DNA from: an uncultured Clostridia bacterium
GTDB lineage: Bacteria > Bacillota > Clostridia > TANB77 > CAG-508
Direction of reading: 5' to 3'
DNA length: 6,245 bases
NCBI GenBank assembly: GCA_934132805.1
Contig: CAKPAB010000053.1
Coordinates: 1 to 6,245, forward strand
The notes under the pieces were generated by a model. It saw only the letters and a program-made list of their open reading frames with translations. It had not been told where the DNA came from and did not search any database. Below are positions 1-5,936 of the stretch, piece after piece; the stretch's first letter is position 1; every line of letters starts with the position of its first letter. Made by a program: the position numbers and the translations under genes.

Positions 1-2
1 GC

Positions 3-29
3 TTTATAGGCATATATTTTATATTGTAT
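3..29 (+). repeat. Outer inverted repeat, left arm (27 bp, perfect)
   Basis: It begins TTTATAGGCATATATT and is the exact reverse complement of 241-267. The bases just outside (position 2 versus 268) and just inside (30 versus 240) do not match, so the repeat has sharp edges, as expected of a transposon terminal repeat or a site-specific recombination site. Confidence 0.9.
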
Positions 30-87
30 TGATTGATTGAAGTGAAAAATAGAAAATCTTAAATAAAAAACTGAGGATGCTCACGGG

Positions 88-108
88 AAAACTGTATATA
101 TGTATATG
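88..108 (+). repeat. Inner inverted repeat, left arm (21 bp, perfect)
   Basis: It begins AAAACTGTATATATG and is the exact reverse complement of 158-178. With its partner it encloses 49 bp (109-157), which contain a further 7-bp inverted match (AATTCTT at 116-122, AAGAATT at 143-149). Confidence 0.9.
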
Positions 109-157
109 CTTTGATAATTCTTTCGGCTGCATTACACAACATAAGAATTTCTAAAAC

Positions 158-178
158 CATATACATATATACAGTTTT
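158..178 (-). repeat. Inner inverted repeat, right arm (21 bp, perfect)
   Basis: This is the exact reverse complement of 88-108 and ends ATATATACAGTTTT. Base pairing with the left arm would form the upper stem of the hairpin. Confidence 0.9.
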
Positions 179-240
179 TGCCTGAGTGAGAGAGTCTCGG
201 TTTTTTATATTAGATTTGCTTTTTGAGCGTAATGAACAAG

Positions 241-267
241 ATACAATATAAAATATATGCCTATAAA
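241..267 (-). repeat. Outer inverted repeat, right arm (27 bp, perfect)
   Basis: This is the exact reverse complement of 3-29, and its outer end reads ATATGCCTATAAA. It lies 33 bp downstream of the comEA stop codon and outside any gene. Confidence 0.9.
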
Positions 268-300
268 ACCAAATTACAGACCGTTAATTGTAACCATTTT

Positions 301-996
301 TTACACTTTTATAAAATTTTTTATCTTGTCAAATTTGCTGTCACCTATACCACTAACTTTTTTTACATCGTCTATTGTTTTAAATTTTCCATTTTCTTTT
401 CTATAATTTATTATTTTTAGTGCTGTTGAAGGTCCTATACCTGGTAATGTTTCTAGCTCTGTTTGTGTTGCTGTATTTATATTTACTTTTTCATTTTTGT
501 TTGTTGTATTATTTATATTTTTGTTTGCGTTTGTTGTGCTGGCTTGATTATTTTGTGTTTGTTCTGTTGTGCTACTACTTTTGCTTGTATATTCTGTTGT
601 TTGTTTTTCTTGTGTGGTGTTTTTGTTTTTTTCTTCTTTTGTTGGAATATATATTTTTATCCCGTCTTCTAACACATATGCTAAGTTGATATCTTCTATA
701 TCTGCATTTTCTTTTAGCCCTCCTGCTGTTTCTATTGCGTCTGCTATTCTGCTGTTTTCTTTAATTTCATATACTCCTTCATTTTTTACTGCTCCTGTTA
801 TGTATATTATAATTTTTTCTTCTGTTTCTTGTTTTTCTGCTTTTTCGCTTTGATTATTTTCTTCTGTAATTTCGCTCTCTAACTCCGAAATATTTTCTAT
901 GAGTTCATTTGGTTTGATTAGAATTTTGATTGCTATTAAAATTGATATAATAATTATAATGATAATTAAGATTGTTTTTTTGTTAAATTTATGCAT
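301..996 (-). CDS. comEA: ComEA-family DNA-binding competence protein (SLBB + helix-hairpin-helix)
   Basis: ComEA is a membrane-anchored receptor that binds double-stranded DNA outside the cell and hands it to the ComEC channel during natural transformation. The 231-residue product has an N-terminal membrane anchor (about residues 8-26, nearly all Ile/Leu), an acidic Glu-rich stretch (30-60), an SLBB domain (about 62-118, with YITGAVKNEGVYEI and AGGLKENADI), a Thr/Asn/Ser-rich linker (about 123-168), and a C-terminal double helix-hairpin-helix domain (about 170-230) with the paired loops LPGIGPSTA and VSGIGDSKF. VNINTATQTELETLPGIG is the ComEA hallmark. The ATG at 996 is supported by AAAGGAG at 1004-1010, 7 nt upstream. 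A -10-like TATAAT lies on this strand at 1044-1049, with no good -35. It is divergent from the carboxypeptidase gene. ComEC is not in the window and could only be beyond position 1. The C-terminus is complete. Family assignment is secure; competence in this organism is not shown, because ComEA-like proteins are common in species not known to transform. Confidence 0.93.
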   Translation of the reverse strand: MHKFNKKTILIIIIIIISILIAIKILIKPNELIENISELESEITEENNQSEKAEKQETEEKIIIYITGAVKNEGVYEIKENSRIADAIETAGGLKENADIEDINLAYVLEDGIKIYIPTKEEKNKNTTQEKQTTEYTSKSSSTTEQTQNNQASTTNANKNINNTTNKNEKVNINTATQTELETLPGIGPSTALKIINYRKENGKFKTIDDVKKVSGIGDSKFDKIKNFIKV

Positions 997-1024
997 ATTT
1001 TTTCTCCTTTCTGTTTTTTTAGTA

Positions 1025-1053
1025 TTGAATTTTTTCTAAAATTATTATATATT
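1025..1053 (+). promoter_or_regulatory. Probable sigma-A promoter of the carboxypeptidase gene
   Basis: TTGAAT (1025-1030), a 17-nt spacer and TATATT (1048-1053) fit a housekeeping promoter. Transcription would start near 1060 and give a leader of roughly 33 nt before the chosen ATG. The region is AT-rich, so chance matches are likely, but spacing and position are right. It overlaps the possible -10 of the divergent comEA. Confidence 0.5.
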
Positions 1054-1074
1054 AGGTTTTGTATTTTTATATAT

Positions 1075-1080
1075 GGAGGT
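1075..1080 (+). promoter_or_regulatory. Ribosome binding site that sets the carboxypeptidase start
   Basis: GGAGGT at 1075-1080 overlaps the ATG at 1073, so that ATG cannot be the start served by this site. The next in-frame ATG, at 1094, is 13 nt downstream. That spacing is rather long, but the protein from 1094 begins with a clean signal peptide. Confidence 0.75.
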
Positions 1081-1093
1081 AATAGATTTAGTA

Positions 1094-2371
1094 ATGAAAT
1101 TTAGTAAGTTTTTAACAGTAATATTTATAGTAATTTTTATTTTTAATTTATCCGCAAGTTTTGCAGAATCTGATAATATGAATATTTCAGCCGAAAGTGC
1201 TGTTCTTATAGATAGTTCAAGTGAGAGAATCTTGTATTCTAAAAATGAGGCTACAAAAATGTACCCTGCTAGTACTACAAAAATTTTAACTGCAATATTG
1301 GCAATTGAGAATTGTAAATTGGATGATATTGTAACTGTACCATATGAAGCTATTGCATCAATACCTTCTGGTTATTCTGTGGCTGCTTTGCAAGCTGGTG
1401 AACAGCTAACAGTTGAGCAATTGCTAAAAGTGATGTTAGTTCATTCTGCAAATGATGCAGCAAATGTTTTAGCATATCATGTGTCTGGCTCTTTAGAGGT
1501 TTTTGCTAGTTTAATGAATCAAAAAGTGGCTGATTTGGGGCTTTCTAATACTCATTTTACAAACCCAAGTGGTATGCAGAATGAAAATCATTATACTACT
1601 GCTTATGATTTGGCTCTAATTATGAAGTATTGTATGAAAAATTCGACTTTTAGAACACTTTCTTCTTTAAAGTCTTGTACAATTCCGGCTACTAACAAAT
1701 ATGAAGAACGTATTTTTAAGACTACTAATGAATTATTAATTTATGATAATAGAGATGTTCAAAGTAATTATTATTATAAGTATGCAATTGCTGGTAAAAC
1801 TGGCTATACTACTGAGGCTAAGAACTGCTTGGTTTCTGTTTCTAACAAAGATGGTTTTGAGTTAATTTGTGTTGTTCTTGCTTCTGGCATTTATGGCAAT
1901 AATTTGAGTGGTAAGTTTTTGGATACAAAGGCTCTTTTTGATTATGGTTATTCTAATTATTCTATTAAAAAGATAAGAGATAGTAATGCTATTGCAACTC
2001 AAATTACTATTCCAAATGCTACAAAGGAGACTTGTGATTTAGATTTACTTATTTCTGATGATATTACTGCTTTAGTTACTGATAGTAACTCAAATGAGGA
2101 ATATTCTCCTGAGATTTCTTTGCAAGATAATTTGTTTGCTCCTATTGCTCAGGGTCAGGTTGTTGGTAAGATTACTTATACGATTGATGGTGTTGAGTAT
2201 TCTTCTAATCTTGTTGCTGCTCATAATGTGGAGGTTTCTAGTTCTTATGTTTTGGCAGTACAAATTTTGCTGATTGTTTTGATTTTGTTTTTGTTGTATA
2301 AATTACTTTTTGGAAATAAAAAGAGTAAGAAGAATAAAAAGTTCAGTAAAAAAGTTTTTAGATTATTTTAA
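1094..2371 (+). CDS. Serine-type D-alanyl-D-alanine carboxypeptidase (DacA/DacF-like penicillin-binding protein)
   Basis: This secreted, membrane-anchored enzyme removes the terminal D-alanine from peptidoglycan pentapeptides and so limits cross-linking. The 425-residue product starts with a signal peptide (about 1-24, cleavage near ASFA/ES). The three peptidase S11 active-site motifs are intact: S-T-T-K with Ser60 and Lys63, S-A-N at 118-120, and K-T-G at 235-237. Residues about 288-378 fit the beta-rich PBP5 C-terminal domain. The protein ends in a strongly hydrophobic helix (about 385-406) and a Lys/Arg-rich tail, a transmembrane anchor with the tail in the cytoplasm rather than the amphipathic helix of E. 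coli PBP5. The start at 1094 is preferred because an upstream in-frame ATG at 1073 overlaps the Shine-Dalgarno sequence. It is transcribed alone: divergent from comEA and convergent with the LCP gene. Codon choice drifts along the gene, with more A-ending codons early and more T-ending codons in the second half. A sporulation (DacF) or vegetative (DacA) role cannot be decided from sequence. Confidence 0.95.
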   Translation: MKFSKFLTVIFIVIFIFNLSASFAESDNMNISAESAVLIDSSSERILYSKNEATKMYPASTTKILTAILAIENCKLDDIVTVPYEAIASIPSGYSVAALQAGEQLTVEQLLKVMLVHSANDAANVLAYHVSGSLEVFASLMNQKVADLGLSNTHFTNPSGMQNENHYTTAYDLALIMKYCMKNSTFRTLSSLKSCTIPATNKYEERIFKTTNELLIYDNRDVQSNYYYKYAIAGKTGYTTEAKNCLVSVSNKDGFELICVVLASGIYGNNLSGKFLDTKALFDYGYSNYSIKKIRDSNAIATQITIPNATKETCDLDLLISDDITALVTDSNSNEEYSPEISLQDNLFAPIAQGQVVGKITYTIDGVEYSSNLVAAHNVEVSSSYVLAVQILLIVLILFLLYKLLFGNKKSKKNKKFSKKVFRLF

Positions 2372-2402
2372 ATATTAGATTTAATTTTTATATAGATAAA
2401 AG

Positions 2403-2447
2403 TTAGTGTATATTCATATATATTGAATATACACTAATATATTTTTT
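2403..2447. terminator. Bidirectional intrinsic terminator between the convergent carboxypeptidase and LCP genes
   Basis: A perfect 14-bp stem (2403-2416 with 2424-2437) encloses a 7-nt loop and is followed on the plus strand by TATATTTTTT (2438-2447). On the minus strand it is followed by a looser U-rich stretch. The stem is AT-rich. The plus-strand T-run overlaps the LCP stop codon (2446-2448), so one hairpin serves both genes. Confidence 0.85.
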
Positions 2448-3786
2448 AAAAGTCTTTTCCTATAATTATTGTTACATCCACTGTACTTGTTGATGATTTG
2501 TTTGTTGAAATGTTTCCTTTTCCTAAGACTTGTTTGATATTTTTTAAATTTTCGTCTGTGACTTCTTTTTTGTTTGTTATTACTGTTTGTGCTAATGATG
2601 CTGATTTTCCTGTTCTCTTAACGTCATATCCTGCATCTTCTAGTAATTTTTTTGCTTCTTCTAATTTACTACTGTCTCCAGATCCGTTCAATAATTCTAT
2701 TTTTATATCTTCTGCATTTTGTGTTGTTGTGCTTGCTGTGCTGTTTGTAGTTGTATTTGTATCTTCACTTTCTTCTGTTCCTACGTTAAACATTGTTTGC
2801 ATTAATTTTTTTGTTTCTGTTTTGTCTGCTACAAATATACTAACTCCATTTGTTGATGATATGTCTGGTGTTGTTCCTGGAAGTGTTGCTGATGCTATGT
2901 TTTCTGTGTCTAGTTCTACTGCATATGGTATATAGTCTTTTACAAATGATAATTCTAGATTTGTTTCTACATTTTCGTTTGCTATTTCTAAGATTTGTCC
3001 TATTTTGAATATGTTGCTTGGTTTTAGTGTTTGTTTTAATGTTGCTATTATAAAGTCTCTTTGTGTTCTCATTCTACCAAAGTCGTTGTCTCCATATTCT
3101 GAAGGATATGATGTCATTCCTACACCTTTTTGGTAGTCATTGTGTCTAAATCTTAGTAGTTGTTCTGCTTTGTTTCCGTCTAAAACTTGCTCTCCTTCTT
3201 CTAAGTCTATATATAAGTCTTGTGATGTGTCTGTGTATTTCATTCTCATAGGTACATTGAATTTTACTCCGCCTATTGTGTCAACTAGTTTTATTAGTGC
3301 TTCTGTTTTTACTACCACATAGTATTTTATGTCTAATCCTGTTATTTCATTTACTGCTTCTAATGTTTTTTCTGGATTTTTGTTTATGTTGTATAGTGCA
3401 TTTATTTTTTGTGTTGCTACTGCTTTTTTTGTGCTTTTTCCTGTGTATGTGTCTCTTGGTATTGATAGTAAATTAGCTTTTTGCGTGTTTGGGTCATATG
3501 ATGCGACCATTATGGTGTCTGTTAATTCTGAGTCTAAGTCTGTGCTTACTCCTAATAATAGTACTTTTAGCTCTTTTAAGTCTTTTTTGGTGTATTCGTC
3601 ATGCCCTACTACTGTTGCTAACATTCCACTTAGTCCTCCACCGTTTTTTATTGTTTTATATGTGAACCATCCTATTCCTAATAATAGTATTATGATGATT
3701 ATTAGTATTACTTTTTTCCATACTTTTTTTTGTTTTTTCTTTGCGTGTCTATTTGTTTTTTCTTTTGCTACTTCTTTTTCTTTCAA
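2446..3786 (-). CDS. LCP (LytR-CpsA-Psr) family cell-wall glycopolymer ligase with LytR C-terminal domain
   Basis: LCP enzymes transfer teichoic acids, capsule or other glycopolymers from undecaprenyl-phosphate carriers to peptidoglycan on the outer face of the membrane. The 446-residue product has a Lys-rich cytoplasmic tail (1-25), one membrane helix (about 26-43), the LCP catalytic domain (about 72-255), a Thr/Asn/Ser-rich linker (about 338-358) and a LytR_C domain (about 361-444, from IKIELLNGSG to VDVTIIIGKDF). LCP signatures are the acidic ELTDTIM (Asp90), SIPRDT (Arg111, Asp112), LLRFRHND (Arg212, Arg214, Asp217) and FGRMRTQRDFI (Arg238, Arg240, Arg243). I chose the TTG at 3786: a GTG at 3795 is in frame but overlaps the Shine-Dalgarno AGGAG (3795-3799), which sits 8 nt before TTG. 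It has its own promoter and shares its terminator with the convergent carboxypeptidase. The exact polymer cannot be inferred. Confidence 0.94.
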   Translation of the reverse strand: MKEKEVAKEKTNRHAKKKQKKVWKKVILIIIIILLLGIGWFTYKTIKNGGGLSGMLATVVGHDEYTKKDLKELKVLLLGVSTDLDSELTDTIMVASYDPNTQKANLLSIPRDTYTGKSTKKAVATQKINALYNINKNPEKTLEAVNEITGLDIKYYVVVKTEALIKLVDTIGGVKFNVPMRMKYTDTSQDLYIDLEEGEQVLDGNKAEQLLRFRHNDYQKGVGMTSYPSEYGDNDFGRMRTQRDFIIATLKQTLKPSNIFKIGQILEIANENVETNLELSFVKDYIPYAVELDTENIASATLPGTTPDISSTNGVSIFVADKTETKKLMQTMFNVGTEESEDTNTTTNSTASTTTQNAEDIKIELLNGSGDSSKLEEAKKLLEDAGYDVKRTGKSASLAQTVITNKKEVTDENLKNIKQVLGKGNISTNKSSTSTVDVTIIIGKDF

Positions 3787-3794
3787 AATAATCA

Positions 3795-3799
3795 CTCCT
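3795..3799 (-). promoter_or_regulatory. Ribosome binding site that sets the LCP start
   Basis: On the minus strand AGGAG at 3799-3795 shares its last base with an in-frame GTG (3795-3793), which rules out that GTG as the start it serves. The TTG at 3786-3784 is 8 nt downstream, a normal distance. Confidence 0.8.
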
Positions 3800-3823
3800 A
3801 TTAATTGTTAAAACTCTTTTATA

Positions 3824-3852
3824 AGTATAGCAAATATTCAAAAAAAACGCAA
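3824..3852 (-). promoter_or_regulatory. Extended -10 promoter of the LCP gene
   Basis: Read on the minus strand: TTGCGT (3852-3847), a 17-nt spacer and TATACT (3829-3824), with TG one base before the -10 box (extended -10). Transcription would start near 3817 and give a leader of about 30 nt. The -35 box coincides with one arm of the terminator of the upstream unit. Confidence 0.65.
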
Positions 3853-3871
3853 TAAATTTGCGTCTTTTTTT
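3840..3871 (-). terminator. Intrinsic terminator of the DUF5711-like/CvpA unit
   Basis: ACGCAA (3847-3852) pairs with TTGCGT (3858-3863) around a 5-nt loop. The flanking A-run (3840-3846) and T-run (3865-3872) can extend the stem past one unpaired base (3864). On the minus strand the hairpin is followed by eight Us. The symmetry means it could also stop transcription in the other direction. It lies about 57 bp past the CvpA stop codon. Confidence 0.75.
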
Positions 3872-3928
3872 TGATTTTTTTAATTTGTGGTTACTTTTTA
3901 TAACCAAAGTATGAAACGAAAATACTTT

Positions 3929-4537
3929 TTATATTATTTTTTCACTTATAGTTTTTGTTATAAATGAATTTTCTATAGCTTCATTTATGCCACTTTCAGG
4001 GTTAATCTTGGCAAATGCTCCTAGCAAAATTGCTATAACAAACACTATTATAGCCCCTCTTACAATCCCATATGCAATACCACCAACCTCATTAAATTGT
4101 TTTAAGATTGGCATGCTTGCAACAAAATCTAATAAAGAAATTACTATACTTAATGCTATTTTTGCAACAATAAATAATATCAATGCAGTTATTGCATATA
4201 CAATTTCTTGTGATATTTTCTCTGCCTCTTGTGGTAATATATTATTTTTTACTTGCTCTGTTACTTGATTTGTTATTTGTGTTGATATTTTATTTTCTTC
4301 TGAGTCTTCTGTTATCATATTGGATGTATTTTCTATTATAGTGTTTTTTATTTTATCATCTATTGATGTGTTTTTTATTATGCTATTTGCTATTGGTCTA
4401 TATAAAACTAGTGTAATTACTATTGCTATAATTCCAGCAAATAATTTTGCTCCTAATTTTACTAAGCCTTTTTTATATCCCAAAAATGCTGACAACGCTA
4501 GTATTACAACTAAAATTATATCTATTACTATTCCCAT
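3929..4537 (-). CDS. CvpA-family integral membrane protein
   Basis: The 202-residue product has a hydrophobic N-terminal pair of helices (about 3-19 and 28-46) joined by GYKKGLVK, a polar, Asn/Thr/Glu-rich insert (about 52-108), and two more helices (about 112-136 and 150-176). SMPILKQFNEVGGIAYGIVRG at 141-161 gives the conserved CvpA pattern (Pro-Ile-Leu, Asn, Gly-Gly, Gly-x-x-Arg-Gly). CvpA was named for its requirement in colicin V production in E. coli; in Gram-positive bacteria its role is not settled and may concern envelope maintenance. The ATG at 4537 has an AAAGGAA-type ribosome site at 4548-4554, about 11 nt upstream. A second ATG 11 nt upstream is out of frame. It lies 80 bp after the DUF5711-like gene on the same strand, with no clear terminator between, and before a strong terminator, which suggests co-transcription. 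Unlike its neighbours, its coding strand is richer in G than C. Confidence 0.88.
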   Translation of the reverse strand: MGIVIDIILVVILALSAFLGYKKGLVKLGAKLFAGIIAIVITLVLYRPIANSIIKNTSIDDKIKNTIIENTSNMITEDSEENKISTQITNQVTEQVKNNILPQEAEKISQEIVYAITALILFIVAKIALSIVISLLDFVASMPILKQFNEVGGIAYGIVRGAIIVFVIAILLGAFAKINPESGINEAIENSFITKTISEKII

Positions 4538-4617
4538 ATAAATCTCATTCCTTTCTAATAATACAGTTTACTTTTTTGCATACTGTGAATGCATCAGAAA
4601 ACTTATTTTAAATATTT

Positions 4618-5799
4618 TTATAAATCGATAATCTCTATTTTATCTCTATAAATAATTCCTGCAATTGAATTTGATAAAACTATGCTTGTTATCTCTTGGT
4701 CTGCTTTGTATTTTTTTACTAGCCATCCATTTGTATTTATAAAGTCGACTTCTGAACCTAAATTTAGTCCTATTATATTTCCATTTGTGTATATTTCTTT
4801 TGTTACAAGTTCTGCTGTATATAATGATGTACTTTTATTTTCTGAATTTATAATGTTTACTTCTGAGTCTGCTGTAAATAGTCCAGATGATTTTTCTTCA
4901 ATTATTGCTGTTGCATTTGCTAGTTCTATTGATGCAAATGACACTTTTTTGTCTTTAAAATCTTGTAGCGTTTCTTCTGTTCCATCATTTTTTATTTCTG
5001 TTATCTTGTCTGTATACATGCATATTAATTTATTTTTGTCTTGATATTTTATATTTGTTATTAGTGCATTGTTTTCTGACTCATAGACGTCTTTTATTGT
5101 GTTTTCTGAGTTGTTTTTTGCTTCGTCTATTGACATTACCTTGATATTTGATTGTATCATTGTTCCTGATGTGTCTACTTGTGCTATTGCTAAGTATTTG
5201 TTGTCTTCTGATATTGATGTTGCAACTGCTCTTGTTGATGATAAAAATGTTTTAAATAATGCATTTCCTTGGCTATCATATAACTGTATTACTGTTTTGT
5301 AGCTTGTGTCTACTATTGTTACTGCTACATATCCATTTTTATTTATTGCTATTTGTGATATGTTTCCTTCTATTTCTCTTTCCCATAATATTTCTTTGTC
5401 TGCTATTAGATATAGCTTTTGCCCTTTTTCTTCTGCTACTGCTAAATATCTGTTGCTACAGTTAAATATTGGTTTTGATATTTCAAGTGTTAGTTGCTTT
5501 TCTTCTTTTCCTGCATTGTTGTATATTTTGAAGTTGTTTTTGTTTAGTATTCCTATGTATTTGTTAAATGCGTATATTGTTGAGTTGTTTTCGTCTTCTA
5601 TGTCTATACTTGGTAAGTTGTTTTGTGTTTTTTCTTTTTGTAATATGTTTTTGTCTATCCATTCTCTTGCTTCTTTGTTGTTTATGTATATTATGCTTAT
5701 TGCTGCTATTGCTATTATTATTATTGTTGCTATTACTGATATTATGATTTTTTTCTTGTTTATTTTTTTTGCTTTTGTTTCTTCCCAAAAATCTTTCAT
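4618..5799 (-). CDS. DUF5711-like membrane-anchored extracytoplasmic repeat protein
   Basis: The function is unknown. The 393-residue product has a short basic cytoplasmic tail (1-17), one membrane helix (about 18-39), a charged stalk (about 40-70), and a large domain built of repeated short beta-strand units that resemble propeller blades. Examples are NRYLAVAEEKGQKLYLI (116-132), NGYVAVTIVDTSYKTVIQLYD (155-175), NKYLAIAQVDTSGTMIQ (200-216) and NIIGLNLGSEVDFINTNGW (341-359). The pattern 'hydrophobic core strand, turn, then a term such as LYDSQG or NSEN' suggests a WD40/PQQ-like beta-propeller facing outward. From memory this matches the clostridial DUF5711 family; I could not test that. The ATG at 5799 has AAGGA about 6 nt upstream, and a strong promoter lies 49-77 bp before it. 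The CvpA gene follows 80 bp downstream. A sensor, scaffold or envelope-binding role is plausible but unproven. No catalytic motif is evident. Confidence 0.85.
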   Translation of the reverse strand: MKDFWEETKAKKINKKKIIISVIATIIIIAIAAISIIYINNKEAREWIDKNILQKEKTQNNLPSIDIEDENNSTIYAFNKYIGILNKNNFKIYNNAGKEEKQLTLEISKPIFNCSNRYLAVAEEKGQKLYLIADKEILWEREIEGNISQIAINKNGYVAVTIVDTSYKTVIQLYDSQGNALFKTFLSSTRAVATSISEDNKYLAIAQVDTSGTMIQSNIKVMSIDEAKNNSENTIKDVYESENNALITNIKYQDKNKLICMYTDKITEIKNDGTEETLQDFKDKKVSFASIELANATAIIEEKSSGLFTADSEVNIINSENKSTSLYTAELVTKEIYTNGNIIGLNLGSEVDFINTNGWLVKKYKADQEITSIVLSNSIAGIIYRDKIEIIDL

Positions 5800-5847
5800 A
5801 TTTTTTCCTTTCTCAAGGTTTGTATGTACCTTTCTTTTGTTATATAT

Positions 5848-5876
5848 GTTATATCAGTTTTTTGTTTTTTTTGCAA
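5848..5876 (-). promoter_or_regulatory. Strong extended -10 promoter of the DUF5711-like/CvpA unit
   Basis: Read on the minus strand: TTGCAA (5876-5871), a 17-nt spacer dominated by two A6 runs, and TATAAC (5853-5848), preceded by TGA to give an extended -10. Transcription would start near 5841, a leader of about 42 nt. A-tracts in the spacer may bend the DNA. This is the best promoter match in the window. Confidence 0.8.
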
Positions 5877-5936
5877 TATTATTTTTTATTTTTTCGGGAT
5901 TATGGAAGCTTCATATTAAAGCCCGTTTTATTATAC

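Larger units (their letters stand above)
3..267. repeat. Large interrupted palindrome, possible MITE, invertible segment or structured RNA
   Basis: The two halves (about 3-122 and 143-267) are imperfect inverted copies of each other, so one strand could fold into a single long hairpin with a loop at about 123-142. Conservation comes in blocks: 27/27 identical at the outer ends (3-29 with 241-267); almost unrelated at 30-53 with 218-240; 19 of 22 identical at 54-75 with 196-217; a divergent 12- versus 17-nt patch sharing only CTCAC (80-84 with 186-190); 21/21 identical at 88-108 with 158-178; then a 7-bp match at 116-122 with 143-149. The match stops sharply at 3 and 267. No credible ORF lies inside. 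It sits 33 bp past the comEA stop codon, so comEA transcripts could run into it. Candidates are a non-autonomous transposable element (MITE), a recombinase-invertible segment, or a structured RNA. The palindrome is directly visible; its nature is inference. Only two bases of left flank are present, so a target-site duplication cannot be tested. Confidence 0.85.

Noticed and set aside
1..300. CRISPR array or retron RNA as an explanation of the repeats
   Set aside because: The repeats are inverted rather than direct, with no regular spacers, and no Cas or reverse transcriptase gene is in the window. A gene to the left cannot be excluded but nothing here supports it.
223..420. Plus-strand open frame of 65 codons overlapping the palindrome and the comEA 3' end
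   Set aside because: It starts at a TTG with no ribosome site, has a low-complexity aromatic composition, and mostly mirrors comEA and the repeat arm. It is a chance frame in T-rich DNA.
420..853. Several plus-strand frames rich in Leu, Phe, Cys and Val opposite comEA
   Set aside because: They are shadows of the comEA coding strand: their odd composition is what the complement of Lys/Asn/Thr/Glu-rich codons gives, and none has a ribosome site.
2498..3811. Plus-strand frames of up to 160 codons opposite the LCP gene
   Set aside because: The LCP gene on the minus strand has clear domains over this span. The opposite frames are hydrophobic, Ser/Phe-rich mirrors without family motifs.
3889..3905. 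GGTTA/TAACC inverted repeat downstream of CvpA
   Set aside because: It has 5 bp with a 7-nt loop and no U-run directly after it. The better terminator at 3840-3871 explains the end of the transcript.
4560..4593. Small hairpin TGCAT (4577-4581) / ATGCA (4589-4593) and a TTCACA/TGTATT promoter-like pair between the DUF5711-like and CvpA genes
   Set aside because: The stem has only 5 bp and no U-run on the minus strand, so it is not a terminator. The promoter-like boxes are weak with 18-nt spacing and expected by chance in such AT-rich DNA.
5895..5925. CGGG/CCCG stem (5895-5898 with 5922-5925) flanked by T-runs
   Set aside because: The T-run follows the stem only on the plus strand, where no gene ends. 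On the minus strand it is followed by A residues, so it cannot terminate the Rpn-type gene. The inner pairing is poor.
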